This document shows, in pieces, positions 22,546 to 35,599 of a stretch of 64,000 bases of DNA. Source of the stretch: Chrysemys picta bellii. Taxonomy: Eukaryota > Chordata > Testudines > Emydidae. Position 1 is the stretch's first letter, and every line of letters starts with the position of its first letter. The notes beneath the pieces are model-generated. The model was not told the origin of the DNA and ran no database searches. It saw only the letters and a list, made by a program, of their open reading frames with translations. The stretch covers positions 70,569,468 through 70,633,467 of the forward strand of contig NC_088796.1 of the NCBI RefSeq assembly GCF_011386835.1, written 5' to 3'. Position numbers and translations under genes: made by a program.

Positions 22546-25500
22546 CATTGCTCTACCTCACCGAGGGGCTGGGAGGAGAAATAGGTTATATTTGTGAGGT
22601 GCAGCCTCAGATTATGGTGATGAGACTACATAAGTACCACAGGTAGAGTGGGAACTTCTCTATACACGGGTAGCCCTTCCCTGGGTTTGACTCCTTCTTT
22701 TCACCTACACCCCCAAATCTCTCCCTTTTCTGAATGTAACCTAGGCTCAGTGCTTTGCTGTATTTTTTCTGAATCCCCCGTTCTCTCTGAAACAACCAGT
22801 CAACCTTCTCTCCCCACCACGGAGGGATTCCTCTTTTACACGCTAAATTTCCATACCCTTAATTTAATCACCAGCTCTTTCTTATCTTAATCACCCTGCC
22901 TCTGTTTGTAAACAAAATACTGACTCCCTGCTCCAGGGGCACATCTCCTCTACAGAACTTACACTTCACATAAATGCTGTGCTGTAGTTAAGGACCTGGG
23001 AGCTTGCACACCTCCTAGGGAGGGGCTCCCGCGCTCCCCTGCCTGCCCCCCCCCCCAGTTGACGCCTTTGTCCTAGGTCCTTAACTGGAAATCCATGGTG
23101 TCCAATTTATGGCACCACTGATAACCTCAATTCATTGGTTTAATCAACAAACCCCAGTTCTTCATTACAAGTCTCTGATGTTTATGCTAGAGGCATCATC
23201 ATGATATGCAGTTTCCAACTTCCGAAGCCACAAGGGAAATCCAAAAGTTACGGCTAAAAACAAGACAAAGTACTGACCCAACCTCCACCTGTCTGAATGT
23301 GGTCATTGGGCAGTGGTTATTCAACTCTCAAGGTTATTTGGTAGGACTCCCCACACAATGTAATTCTGATTTTAAACCACAGAATTTTTTGTTTACTGTG
23401 TTAGCCAAAGAAAATATTCCATAATTTGTGTATATAGGAAACATACAAACAAAGTAATGCTCTGTGTGCTTTTACCCCATTGTACAAATGATGTAAGTCC
23501 CTGTAATTGTACTAGTGTATCCACCATACCAAATGTACACTCGACCTCCCACAATGACACTTTCTCAGATTCTCTTACGCAGCTGTAAAATACGGAAGAG
23601 CTTGAATTCTAACCCTGCAGTAATCTCAAAGTACAGCTCTCTGAAGGTCACTGTAAAATACTACTTTACTCAACAGATCTACGCCTTGTGTATATTGAGT
23701 AACATATCCCTATTACAGTGACTAAAATAAATTTATACAGTTGTTTCCTCCTGCTATCCCTGCAGAGCCAACACAACAAAGTGTGAGAGAACTGAATTCT
23801 AGTTCATCTTGTCCATCATTAACAAAACTGTTTACTAAATTTCAATTACAAAGCTAATCAGTAACACCTCTACAAATCTACTGAGCGCTATGGGGGTTGT
23901 ACAGGTGTCACTTATGGCAGAATCTCACTATGATGAGGTTGCACAGGTGCTTAACTTGAAGACAGTGGTCACTAAAACAGGTGTGAAGGCATGATTTGAC
24001 CTGCAGAACTGTTGAGAAGTACCCAGCTTGACTTTCTGGGCCTAGCCTGGGTTTGCAAGGCTCACAGTTAGGAAACAAGCATATTTTTAATTGTAAACTG
24101 AACACATTTGATACATAATCACTGAGAGTTGTCAAAGAATAGCATTTCTCTAGAGACCCTGTCCAGTCTAGATCTGCACTTTAATAGAGTTGAGGAATGA
24201 TGCACCTTAAAGACCATTGGACACCAACTTATCACACTGCAGTGTGTGAAACCTTTTGAATTCCTCCGAGACTATGCTGAGATTTTCTGGAATTGCCTCT
24301 TAACCAGACCACAGTTCCAGTGTTGGCCTGAAAGTGGCAGCATTTTATAACCACAGGAAGAGCCATTTAACATGTTAGTTTAACAAATTTAAAATCCATC
24401 TTCAGCAACAGAAGGGTTTTGCCAAAACAAGTCAGAGAAAAACTGAATGCTAGCTACTTATACCAATGTATTGTTGTTAAGGATATACTGGTTAGGTTAG
24501 AATGAGAGGGTGGGAAGAATCTTTGTTAAAGAAAAGTCTTAAAAATTCTTTGCTGTATAGACTCATGCATATTCTTAAATTTCTAGGGTCGTGGTCTTTT
24601 TTTTTGTTTTTTTGAGGAAGGAGGCAGGCAGGGGCCTAAGGACCATCACAAATCTCACCACTTTCAGCTCCCAAATGCAAGGGGCATTTCATTGCCCTTG
24701 CTTTAGCTAATACAAACACACAGCAGCGTACAGATAATAGTTTACCTTAGTTAAGCAAAACACCCTCCCCCCATTTCACCTTGGGGAGCGAATCAGAGAT
24801 GAATGAACCAGACATTACAGAAGTTAGTCACATTGCTTTAATGCACTTTTGACAGGTGCTCTGATACTACAATGTTAAGAGCCATTTAAGAACCTGAACA
24901 CAGTAGCACAGAGATTGAGTGCCTGCCTGCATTGGGGAGGTGGGTGGTTGGGGACTTTGAAGGGAGGTGGGGGAGGGGGGGAGAATATATTTATGTTGGC
25001 TGTGACACAGCATGAGTAGTAGGTGAGCTAGGACGAATATATATAGTAAGCAAAAGGAGAAGGGAAAAAAATAATTCAGGCCCATTTAAAATCAAGAATC
25101 AGCCAGAAAATACTGCACTGAAACAAAGACCACACTGCAGCAACTTGCATAGTAAGGAACCTTGCAAGGCAGCAATTCATTTTAAAATTCTCAACACATC
25201 ACCCGTGACAAAGGCCTGGTGGACAGCTCCTACTAAAGTGCTAGGGAAGAAATGATGAAAAGTGGGTTTTTAAAAAAGATTTCTAGGAGCTTTTCTTGCA
25301 CTGTGAGCAAACAAGCAACTGACTTGCTTCTGTTATTACACAGTGGGTTTTTTTGAAAATCCACTTTGCCAATGAAGGAAGTTCTAAACCCATACACTCT
25401 ATGGATTAAATCTGCACCTCTACCTTTCCTTCCCCATTTCCCCCCTTTTCTGGGTTGTTACAGGGAGGCTGCCTCGGAGAGGAACTGAATCAGCACATCT

Positions 25501-27266
25501 CCTGCCTGACCTGTCCTCAGTACCTCCTAGATTGGTCAGATTCTTTTCAGGTGCCAGCTCTGAGCCTCCTGGGCATGCGGGAGCTTTCGCAGTGTGCATC
25601 TGCACCCCCTACTCCTTTCACACTTACTGCCACTAGGAGCCTGCAATGTGGCTATGAAGTGAAATAAATCTCCTAACTTGTAGTGGCAGGATTCAGGTAG
25701 TAGTTACTTTTTCCTGAGATAGTGCAGTTTGCTGAAAAGAGCATCAAACCATCCGCCCTTTGCAGGAATTCTCATGAAAGACATCGCAGCAATTTGATGG
25801 AATGAAACCTCACGAACCCCTGCAAACCAATCCACAGGGATCCAACACTTTTGAATTCTGAGTACCTGCTATATACTTATTTATTATATTGCAATGATTT
25901 CAATGGGCCTTCTACAGAAAAGTGCTACTCAGACATATGGACACTGAAGCAGCAGCAAAAGCAAAGAGATATTCATCCAACATCTACTAATTTGTTTTGG
26001 AATTAGTGAAACTGAGAGTTGTTTGCAGATTGGCTGAACAACCAAAACATATGAATTCAAGTTCTCTCCTCCAAGGTGTTGCATTTTCCATTTTTACCAG
26101 TATGCCAGAGACTTCATCACAGCTGCAAATGCTGGTATATCAGCAGTCTCTCTATCCCTTTATAAGATCTTGTGAAAATATTTTCTGTGCCTTCAGAACT
26201 TCCTTAGTATCTACTGTTCCCCAATTAACTAAAAGATCCCATTTTGGCATGTGAAAATCCTTCTAACATTTGTGCCCTTCCAGTCATTTGTTCTGTAGTT
26301 TGTATCTGAGTGATAAGGCACTTGGAGGTGCACTTTGTATTTCATTAATGCACTAAAGGGCTATATGCATTTATGGAATTCTGAGCACAGCTTCACTCTC
26401 CTGATTGCTATTATAAATCAGCAGAATATGAAGAATCAGCAAATGCAGTTTTAATAAAACAGCACAGTTATTTTAACATGTTCTATTTATAACACAGCAT
26501 CTTTTCAGAATGAATCTATGGTGGGTGTCTGTATGTTTATATTTAAAATGAGAGAATTAACTATTTTAAAGGAACACTCAAACATCGACACACCCTAAAT
26601 TCAGTAGCTGTTTCAACCTTACCACTTGTTTTTGTTTAGCATTCTGAAGATCAGCATCACCTTTGCTCTCACCTCCCACACCTTCCTTTTCCAATTGATC
26701 CTGCAGCAACAGGGAGTTGAGAAAACACAGCAGCGGCACATCACATCTTGTGTGAGATGCACGCAGAGAAAACTGGTTCATGTGTGCACTGACAGGGAAT
26801 GAGCCTGTGATCAGAGATATGCCTGCAAGCAAATCACACAAGAGACTATGGTTCTGTTTCGATTAGTTAATAACTCCCTGCTGCACTGAACAGTCAGCAG
26901 GGAACTAAACAAGTCATTTGGGAAAATCCCTGCCTGCAACATTCTGAAGGGAAAAACTACTTTCCGAGTATGTGTAGCTCACAGGCCTAACGCACAGCAG
27001 CAGCCTCTGAAAAACAATACCACTTATTCATTGAAATTACTGACACGGTAGTAATGGAGAATCTTGGTTTACATTTTTAAGACCAAAACAATTGCTGAGT
27101 GGAATTAAAGTGGACAACTGCTGAGTTGCTTTAAAGAGCTTTGGCTCAAGCTTATGGAATGGTTTCAGGCTAGTTAACAATGTTTCTCTACTTTCATACA
27201 TCTAGCCATATCAAATGCTCTGAATTCAATTTGGGCAGAAAATCCCAAACCCTGGTCCCACACAAG

Positions 27267-27738
27267 CAGGGCTGGCTCCAGGCACCAGCTGAGCAAGCTG
27301 GTGCTTGGGGCGGCAGATTGTTGGAGGAGGCATTCTGCCCAATCCTAGGGCGGAAGGCCGCTTTCCTTTTTTATTTATTTTTGTTGTTGTTGTGCTCCGA
27401 CCGCCCTGTAGGGGGCGTCGGCGCGGAGAACCAGAGCGCCCTGCAGGGCAGTCCTCTTCCTTCCCTCCCCCGACCAGAGCGGAGCCCTCCAGGCAGGCGG
27501 CAGGAGGCGGTGCAGCGAGAGGGGCCGCGTGGCAGCGCCCCCACTGTAGCCCTGGCCGCCCCTTCTCTCTCTCTCCCGCCCGCCCGCTCCCTCCCCCTCC
27601 CAGACGGTCCCCCTGCACCCACGCTCCAGCCGCGCGGCAGGTTTTTTTCTTTTTTTCTTTTTGTTTTGCCGTCCTGGCCGCCCCGTTTTTTTGTGGTTTT
27701 TTTTGCTTGGGGCGGCCAAAAAGCCAGAGCCGGCCCTG
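27267..27738. mobile_element. 472-bp non-autonomous hAT-like element
   Basis: Inverted ends CAGGGCTGGCTC and GAGCCGGCCCTG, flanked by an exact 8-bp direct duplication CACACAAG at 27259-27266 and 27739-27746. CAG-starting ends plus an 8-bp duplication are the hAT signature. The GC-rich interior has no real protein. Several long open frames here are an effect of base composition. Confidence 0.9.
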
Positions 27739-27783
27739 CACACAAGACAGAACAAACTTTCTGAAGTTTTCTGTCAGTTTGGT

Positions 27784-28543
27784 AGGGTTACCATATTCAA
27801 ACATTTAAAAAAAGAGGACACGCCACGGGGTCCCGGTCCTGCCCCCGGCCCTGCCCCAACTCCGCCCTGGCCCCGCCCCAACCCCGCCCCTTCTCCAACA
27901 CCTTCCCCAAAGTCCCTGCCACAACTCTGCCCCCTCCTCTAAGCACCCCGCATTCCCCCTCCTCCCTCCCGCTCTGATCTTGGTTGGGGGTTGCTAAGTG
28001 CTTCCCTGCTCCCCACTCGCCCTGCAGTCCCTGCACCCCCCCGCCCCTGCAGCCTCTATGACCCCTACTACCCACTTGCCCTGCAGTCCCTGCACCCCCC
28101 CGCCTGCCCTGCACCCCCTGCCCCTGCAGCCTCTATGCCCCTGCCTGCCCTGCTCCTCCTCGCCCTGCAGCCTCTGCACCCCCCGCCTGCCCTGCCCCTG
28201 CAGCCTCTATGCCCCCGCCTGCCCTGATCCTCTTCACCCTGCAGCCTCTGCTCCCCCACTCATCCGGCAGAGGGAGAACTGCGAGCTCCACGTGGACAAA
28301 CACTGTTCTGTGCTGCTCTGCGGGGGAGGAGGGAGCGGGGAGGGACTCTGGCTGCTAGAGGCCCCAGTGGCTGCGAGTGACTTTCAATCAGGCCCTGCCA
28401 TCCAATCAGCCGAGCCGCACTCTGCATGAGGGGAAGGGGGAAATCCCGGACATTTCTACTTGATTAGAAATCCCCCCCGGACGGCCATTTAACGCTGAAA
28501 AAGCCGGACATGTCCGGGGAAAACCGGACGGATGGTAACCCTA
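27784..28543. mobile_element. 760-bp hAT-like element with GC-rich tandem core
   Basis: Ends AGGGTTACCAT and ATGGTAACCCT(A) are inverted. AGTTTGGT is duplicated exactly at 27776-27783 and 28544-28551. The interior begins with a C-rich stretch, then a tandem repeat (28022-28245). The right part contains CCGGACATGTCCGGGG, itself a palindrome. It starts only 45 bases after the previous element. Non-coding. Confidence 0.85.
28022..28245. repeat. CTGCAG-cored GC-rich tandem repeat
   Basis: CTGCAG followed by YCYCTR occurs at 28022, 28048, 28081, 28124, 28165, 28198 and 28239. Spacings are 26, 33, 43, 41, 33 and 41, which suggests a compound unit of about 75 bases. It lies inside the element 27784-28543. 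Confidence 0.75.
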
Positions 28544-29586
28544 AGTTTGGTCTCCCCATACTTGCTGCAGGTTTGGCCCAGAATGTCTTACCCTACTCAC
28601 TGTGACTGCTTATGAGGGCATGCAATGCATTGTCCTACTCCTGTAAGACAGGATGACACACACTTGTAGTTTCTGATTCAGCCACCAGCCATTCCAGATG
28701 AAGCTCTACTTCCCTCTTCTCAAGCGACCACAGACAATATGTTTAAAACCATTGCAGCTGAATCCTCTTTCCACTAGCAGCTTAAATTAACAACCAATGC
28801 CAGCACTGCATGTAACATCCTTAAACCAATTAAACTGCAAGGCTACATTGTCCATTCAAGGTGGGACAGGTAATATGGAACACAAAAGAAGAGGGCCACA
28901 CAGAAAAATGTGTTTCCTTAATAGCAACAGTAACAAAATACCCCTAAAAAGCTAGAGGGGGAAAAACCTTTTCAGATATGACAATTGTCCAACTCACAAG
29001 TGTGTTTGGATCACAGATGCCTGCAGTGTTGTTTCCTGCCACCAGTTTGATTATGTAGAGGAAAAGGAGGAAAGGTGTAAATGCTTTAAAGTTTGTCTTG
29101 CTGTTGCGGGCAGGAGCACTGCACTGTTCTACGTGTGGCCTGATGATCAGAGGTTCAGAAGTCACAGCTCTCTCAGAAATCCATGGGAGCTGTGGAGGTT
29201 TGGCACCTCTAAAATCAAACCAGTGGTGCTTATGGATGCGAGGGACTCTTCACTATAATTAGAGAGGGGCACAGTGGAGGCACTCCCTGATCAAGCTTCC
29301 CTACACAGCTTTGTCCTGACCTGGAGCTTTTCCAGTTCTGGGCCGAGTACAGACGGATAATTCTGTCAAGTTGTATAGTTGCTTAGTGATTTGGGCGACT
29401 ATCTTGTGGTGAGCAGAGCTACTCATTCTATTTAAAAAAAAAACGATCCTGGTTATTGGTGAAAAATGACAAAATAGCTAGCCCCCTCCCCGTGTTCTTG
29501 AGGAGTCTGTCCCAGCATGCCGCTACACATTGTCTCTTGGCGTTTCTCTCTTGGCAGTGATTTATTATATTATACAGCATATAGAC

Positions 29587-29829
29587 CAGTGGTGGGCAAC
29601 CTGCAGCCCATCAGGGTAATCGGATTGCACGCCGTGAGACATTTTGCTGATGTTGACTGTCCACAGGCCCCGCAGCATCCAGTGGCTGCCGTTCGCTGTT
29701 CCTGGCCACTGGGAACTGTGGGGGGCAGTGCCTGCGGACAGTCAGCCTCAGCAAAATATCTCGCGGTGCGCAGTCAGATTACCCTGATGGGCCACATGCA
29801 ACCCGCGGGCCACAGGTTGCCCACCACTG
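29587..29829. mobile_element. 243-bp hAT-like MITE
   Basis: Ends CAGTGGTGGGCAACCTG and CAGGTTGCCCACCACTG are perfect inverted repeats apart from indels further in. Flanks are ATATAGAC (29579-29586) and ATACAGAC (29830-29837), 7 of 8 bases equal. Confidence 0.85.
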
Positions 29830-30849
29830 ATACAGACATTTCCACGACCCTGTGCTGCACTTCCCAAATCCCTGGATAATGGTCGCGGCATAAAAAGGCA
29901 GGGATCCTTGAATTTTGCAGTTGGTTATGTCATTGTGACTTCACTGCAGCCGGTCACAAAATTTGGTTCTGAAATGCTACGAAGTTCCAAGCCCTTGACC
30001 CCATTTAATGTACGTAATAATTAGGTCAAGGAAAGAGGTAAATGTGAAATAACTCTTCCAAAAAGGAGCAGACAGGTTGCTTTTTAATACATAAAAGCTT
30101 TATAGACATCTGCATGTATGGTTTGAGCTGCAGTATGGCAGAAAGGGACACTTCACTGTGGCACTTTTTAATTGTCACTGTTCCTTTGGATCATTACAAA
30201 ATGCTGTAGTTTCGCTTTCCTCTTTTCGTCTGCAAGAGCAGGCCCAATCTGTGTTCAAAATACACCTGAATTTTGGAGACACTTATATCCAAGTCAGGAT
30301 CCCAGCTTCATGGCTGGATATCACTGCCATCAAGAGCTGAACCCAAACCTCAGATCCAAACAGCCATAAGCGGCGCAGAAGATTGAATCCAAACTTTGCA
30401 GTTTGGTCCAAAGGTAACTGGCATTATGTGAAGAAATGGCACCACCATGATTCAGCACAGCTTTCTGTGACATTGCTGATCTCCAAATACCAGGGTGCTG
30501 CTACTGCGACAAGCATGGGGATCTTTTTGGGGAGTCTATAAGAATGTCACTGTGTCTCACTAGAGTACACATAGGAAATTATAGAAGATATAGTGAAACG
30601 AGACAGCTTTTCAAGACACTAATGGAAGTGTCCATTGCTCCGGTTTTGAGGCAGGTGGAATAATGATAAACACTGAGCAATGAGGAGTAATCTCTGTGCA
30701 GAACATTTGTGTTGGTGTGTTTAGTACTGGAGGAGGGGCCAATGTTTTACAGCCCGCAGACCATAGCCTCTTTATGCACAGAACTAGCATAGCATGTGCA
30801 GTGGCACTGCCCGCTTCACCGTACGGTCTCAACTCTCTTCTGCTAGGCT

Positions 30850-31090
30850 AGTCTCCATGCCCAGTCGACCTTTGGCCTCTCTGTTGAGGCTGTCACAACA
30901 GGGGTGCCAAGTGGAATGGTGGCTTTTGTGATGTGGACATCAATCCACTGGACTGAGATCACCAACTCATTTCACACAGGTCCTGAACGGCCATCAGATG
31001 TAATACTTTTGGCCAATATTGACCTGGTCTGGATTTGAACTGGTGACTGGTGAAGAGCTTACCAATCCCTGGAGCCATCAGTCCTCCTGA
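30850..31090 (-). repeat. Possible tRNA-derived SINE remnant
   Basis: On the minus strand AGTTCAAATCCAGACC resembles a Pol III B box, with an upstream region that could be a worn A box (TGGCTCCAGGGATTGG). No clear 3' tail. Weak support. Confidence 0.35.
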
Positions 31091-32103
31091 CCAAGCATTT
31101 TAATAAACATAAAGAACTACAAAAAATCCAGGCAGACACCAAAGCTATTATAACTCTAGTTTTGTTGTGGATGGTTAAAGAACGTGAGAGGGCCTAACAC
31201 ATCAGAATATTACTGTATCAGCCTAAGGGGATGCAGAGATTCTCATCCATTTTTCACAGAAGTTTTAGGAATCCAAGACTAAATAAGACCCAGTTACATC
31301 ATATCCATCTCCCTGCAGGCAAGTTTGTTCTCTACAGGACATTTTTCTCATTTCCTCCTCCCTGCAGAATAGCTGCCATAGGCATTCATGGCCTGATAAT
31401 ACATTTATTAAGTATGAAGTGAAATGGACAAAGCTACGGTCCTCCCTCCCGCAGCTGGAGAGGAAAGCACAGCAGCAAGGCATGTACTACTTATGGGTCC
31501 CCTCAGAGACTGTGTCAGCATCCACTGCTGTGCTGAGCCTCTGCTATTCCTAGCAGTTGGGAATTCCAACAAATCCTCTCTTACAGCCCCAGTTTCTGGC
31601 ATGACACAACACAATGCGATGCCATCAGGCTGCTGGGAATATTTTTTCACTCCATCCTGAACACAAGATATTTCCTGCCAACAATCTGTGCGGCACCATT
31701 ACTCATTGTCTTGAGACTGTCAAATGTCTTCACTTTGGACACCCGTCAAAGCATTCTATTAGACCATAAAAAGAGAAACAAAGCAGTGCTAAATATATAT
31801 TTTGGGGAATGGGGCAGATTTACATTCAGCCACAACTTGGCATGAACAAACAAAGCAAGAAAGCCAGCCCACCCGCCCACCCCAGTCTATAATAGTGGAA
31901 ACCTTGTAGCCCAAATGTGACTTTATAGCATGCAACTTGCAGATAACTACTACTTTGTGTGTGGCTTGTTTAGAGAAGAGAAGAGGAAAGAGGTCTACAG
32001 TGAAAGCACATTAGATGGAGTTTCTCAGTGTACACAGTCAGGAGAAACTGTCAAGTTGGTTCCAAAGCAACTGTGACAAGGGAACCTGTAAAACTGGTGC
32101 AAA

Positions 32104-32505
32104 CATAGGCACCGACTCTGTGGGTGCTCCGGGGCTGGAGCATCCACAGGGAAAAGTTAGTGGGTGCTCTGCACTCACCGGCAGCCAAGCTCCCCTCCTC
32201 CCCCACGCCCCCCATCTCCTCCCCGCTCCCTGCGCGCCGCGTCCCTGCTCTTCCACCTACCTCCCAGCACTTCCCGCCACCAAAAAGCTGTTTAGCGGTG
32301 CTTAGACTTTCCAGGAGGGACAGGGGGAGAAGTGGGGATGCAGCACACTCAACGAAGGAGGCAGAGAAGAGACGGGGCAGGGGCAAGGACTTGGGGGATG
32401 GGGTGGAATGGGGGCGGGAAGGGCACGGAGACTTTAGGGAAGGGGTGGAATGGGGGCGGGGCGAGGCCGAGCACCCATCAGGAACAGTGGAAGTCAGCAC
32501 CGATG
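32104..32505. mobile_element. 402-bp hAT-like element
   Basis: Ends CATAGGCACCGACT and AGTCAGCACCGATG are inverted with a few mismatches. Flanks are GGTGCAAA (32096-32103) and GGTACAAA (32506-32513), 7 of 8 equal. The right half has two copies of GGGGTGGAATGGGGGCGGG. Non-coding despite open frames. Confidence 0.82.
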
Positions 32506-35089
32506 GGTACAAATACAAATATGCACCAAAACAATGAGGTAAGAATAGGATCCTTTTGTTGGATCTCCCCAAATCATTCATTTATGAGCACTTCACTGAT
32601 GCTTTAGGGAACCCCTAGGCCTTCAGAAGCTAATTCAAGGGTCAACACTGTCTGGACGCAGCAAGAGTTTAAGCAATCACTGCAGCACTGAGTACATTTG
32701 GTAGTGATGCTGCTGCAAAACTAGCTACAGGCCATGAAAAAATAAATGCTTCCAAATCATTATGTCAATGTCTATTTTTTTCCTCCACAAGACAATCTTC
32801 CTCTGCTTTTTCACAGCAATACACTATTTTAAAATACAATTAGCATTACTTCAATAGAGAAGGCCCCCATATGCTCTGCAGCAACTGCATAAAAAAGATC
32901 ATTTAGGGGGGGAAGCTGTAGGTTTCGACAGCCAATAGGAAAACAGTTGGTGCTTTTGGCAACCAGGAAGGTGTGGGAGGCAGTTTGGACCTATAACACT
33001 CTGAAGGTGTTTGAGGCTTTTGGCTACAGGGAAGAAATGCACCTCCTCTTTCCCTCTCACTACTTGTGGGCAGGTTTGGAGGCGACTGCATTTTTGGGGG
33101 ATGTGACCTTCTTTTCCCCTCTTAGGAACCAGCTATCTCAGTGCCTCAGTATTCACCACTGTGTCTAACAACCATGGATTATAAGCACAATGGCTGGATG
33201 TTTCTGCTAATACGAGTAGCACTGAGCAATGTCACTATTAGGTTCCAGAGATAACTTTCAAGAGCTTTTTCCTCCTAGGATGTTCACAGACTCCCTTATT
33301 CAGGGAGTGGCGTCTTCACAAATGTCACAGATATGGACTCAGGGAGTACAGGAGGCACTGATAATACATCCTCCTGAGATGCAAATGGGAGCAGGACTGA
33401 GAAATCTGCACACCAGCTCTCAGGGCATCAGTCTCCCACCCCCCCCCACACACTCCACCCCCCAATGTCAAAACTCAGCTCATAGTGACTGTTAGTGTTG
33501 TTGTGCACGCACAAACATCATTATAGTTGCATTAATGATGAAAAGGTCCTTTTGTGGATTCACAGTTACATAAACCTTATTTAGATCTCTAAGACCCTAT
33601 CTACATTGAGATCAAAACCAAGTTAAGTACAATGATATAGATCTTTTTAAACACAGCTGTTGCCAATCAGGGTTTAGCATAGTTTCCCTCAGCTCTGGGA
33701 ATAGGACTTTTTCTCTGAGAACTCTCTTAAAAATCAACTGACTACATAAGGAGATTAGCCTATGGCCTGGTTCGGCTGGCACAGTTCTCAGTACAAATTC
33801 CTGTCCCCACTGATCATGGAAATCGTGCTGGAACCCAGCTGACAGCAACAATCACATGTAACATGGTTGTAACTAACTCAGTCCAATTTCCATTATACAA
33901 AGAGCGTAAGCTCCTAACTTTATGAGCAGTTTAATCTGATTATTTTTTCTTTCCCCTCCTGCCCAATTGGCTGCACTCACTATCTGTTTGCTAGGTCCTA
34001 ACTGGAAATCCATGCTAATTGACTTATGGCGCATTTGATAAACTGAAGTTTTTCTGTGTTTAGTCAGCAAACCGCACTTCGTGACTCTACTCAATCTCTG
34101 CTAGTTAAGGCCAGTGGTCCCATCTTGAAACCCGGGAGCAAAAGGCAATAAAATGCAAAAGCTACAGCTGGAAAGAAGACACACAATGCTGACCCAGCTC
34201 TCAGTGCCAGGACTGTTCTCCATTGGGCTGAGGCAAAAGGCTCTTGGATAATGATTATTCAACTCACTTACCCAGCCAAGTTTTACCCAACGGAACACAC
34301 CCTCACAAACAAATTACAATTTTTTAACCACAACATTTTTTGTTTACTGCACCAGCCAAGCTAAATATTCAGCAACTGCAACTTTGAGACTAGGAAGCAA
34401 ATAATATTAGCTGTATTGATTTTACAGTAGTAATGACCTTACATTTATATAATGCCTTTCAGCCTCAGGGATCCCTGTGTACATTACATACTTAAACACT
34501 GAAATGAAGTTGCCTCTGGAGTGAAACACAGCAACTGTCTGATAGGCCACACCAATACTATATACAGCTTTTAGGCCAGAAATGCAGATGAATATATTTT
34601 TCAAACTGAAACAGTTAGTGTAATTTTAGGTAGGTAGAATGTAATTACCATAGCAGGAACTGGGCAGTTGGTCTCTTGCAAAAAAGTTCTATGGGATTGA
34701 TAAAGGCCAAATCTTTACAATTGGAGGCTGGCGGAACGTGCATATAAATGACATTTAGGCATCTAAATAACTATTTTCACTTTAAGTCACCACATACACT
34801 GCACAATTGCAACCATTACATATGGGAATATATAGTGGGTATGCAACTGCATATGGACTTCAGCTTAAAAGTTTGGCTATTAACGAAAAAAAGTTTTCAA
34901 GACATCCGTTTTGTATCTCATCTGAAAGCCAAAACTTCGCACAAAACAGCAACCTTATCACCATGTCATGGCACTGGTTTGGTACTCACTCAGAGAGTGA
35001 ATGCTGCTTTTGAAGCAACAAAACTTTTCCCTGCAACACCTAGGGGTTCTTCGGTGGTCTCCCATCCAACTACTGACCTGGGGCCAAAC

Positions 35090-35290
35090 CTTCTTAGCTG
35101 GAGCTCTGGATTCTAATCCCAGCATTACAATAGATTTCCTGGTGACCTTGAGCGAATCACTTAACCTGTCCGTGCCTCATGTTCCTCATGGGTAAAATGG
35201 GAATAACAGTATTTCCCCACCTCTCAAAGGTTTTGTGAGGCTAAAATTCATTCACATTTCTGAGACGTTTAGGGACCATGGAGATGAGCA
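35090..35290 (+). repeat. MIR-like SINE, nearly full length
   Basis: It runs from GGAGCTCTGGATTCTAATCC through GCGAATCACTTAACCTGTCC and GGTAAAATGGGAATAACAGT to TTTTGTGAGGCTAAAATTCA, the full MIR layout. It lies about 210 bases from the MCC exon at 35502. Confidence 0.72.
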
Positions 35291-35501
35291 CCACAGAGCA
35301 ATTTATAAATTAAAAAAACAAGTAAAGAACAACAAGCAGAAAACGAACTGTTAGAAAACTTTAGTCCTGGTTCCTCCTCATGGGCAAACCTCTGACGATC
35401 CCTATAAAATGTGCCAGATTAAAAAATACAACCCAGAATGAAATCTTACCCTAGGATTGTGGAATAAATAATGTCTCCAGGAAATGGAAGAGGGTGCTTA
35501 C

Positions 35502-35599
35502 CGTCTGAGTGCATTTGTTAGTTCTGCAGCCAGTTCACTGTCGTTGTATGGTCTCAGCTCAGCTAGGGTTAATGGTGTTGTGGTCCCATCTGTGCATTC
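35502..35599 (-). CDS. MCC: MCC coding exon (third from last)
   Basis: 98 bases after acceptor TTTCTCAG, starting on a codon boundary: ECTDGTTTPLTLAELRPYND, then SELAAELTNALR and two bases of an Arg codon before donor GACG/GTAAGC. This is a Ser/Thr-rich linker between two coiled-coil segments and is the least conserved of the visible MCC exons. The intron that follows on the gene strand is 17.2 kb. Confidence 0.92.

Larger units (their letters stand above)
18302..35501 (-). other. MCC: MCC intron, 17.2 kb
   Basis: Contains the elements listed separately at 20707, 22206, 27267, 27784, 29587, 30850 and 32104, plus a MIR at about 35090. Stretches 18.5-20.7, 22.6-27.2, 28.6-29.5 and 32.6-35.0 kb show only AT-rich unique-looking sequence, scattered worn SINE pieces and short simple repeats. 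No exon with conserved coding sequence was found. Confidence 0.7.

Noticed and set aside
27180..27808. Overlapping open frames of 124-194 codons on both strands
   Set aside because: They lie within a 472-bp hAT-like element with an exact 8-bp duplication. The frames are Pro/Arg/Gly-rich on every strand, as expected from GC-rich non-coding DNA.
27998..28429. 143-codon Pro/Leu/Cys-rich frame
   Set aside because: It is the translation of the CTGCAG tandem repeat inside another hAT-like element; no start context or conservation.
32015..32581. Open frames of 137-176 codons
   Set aside because: They coincide with the 402-bp hAT-like element and its GC-rich interior; no conserved protein.
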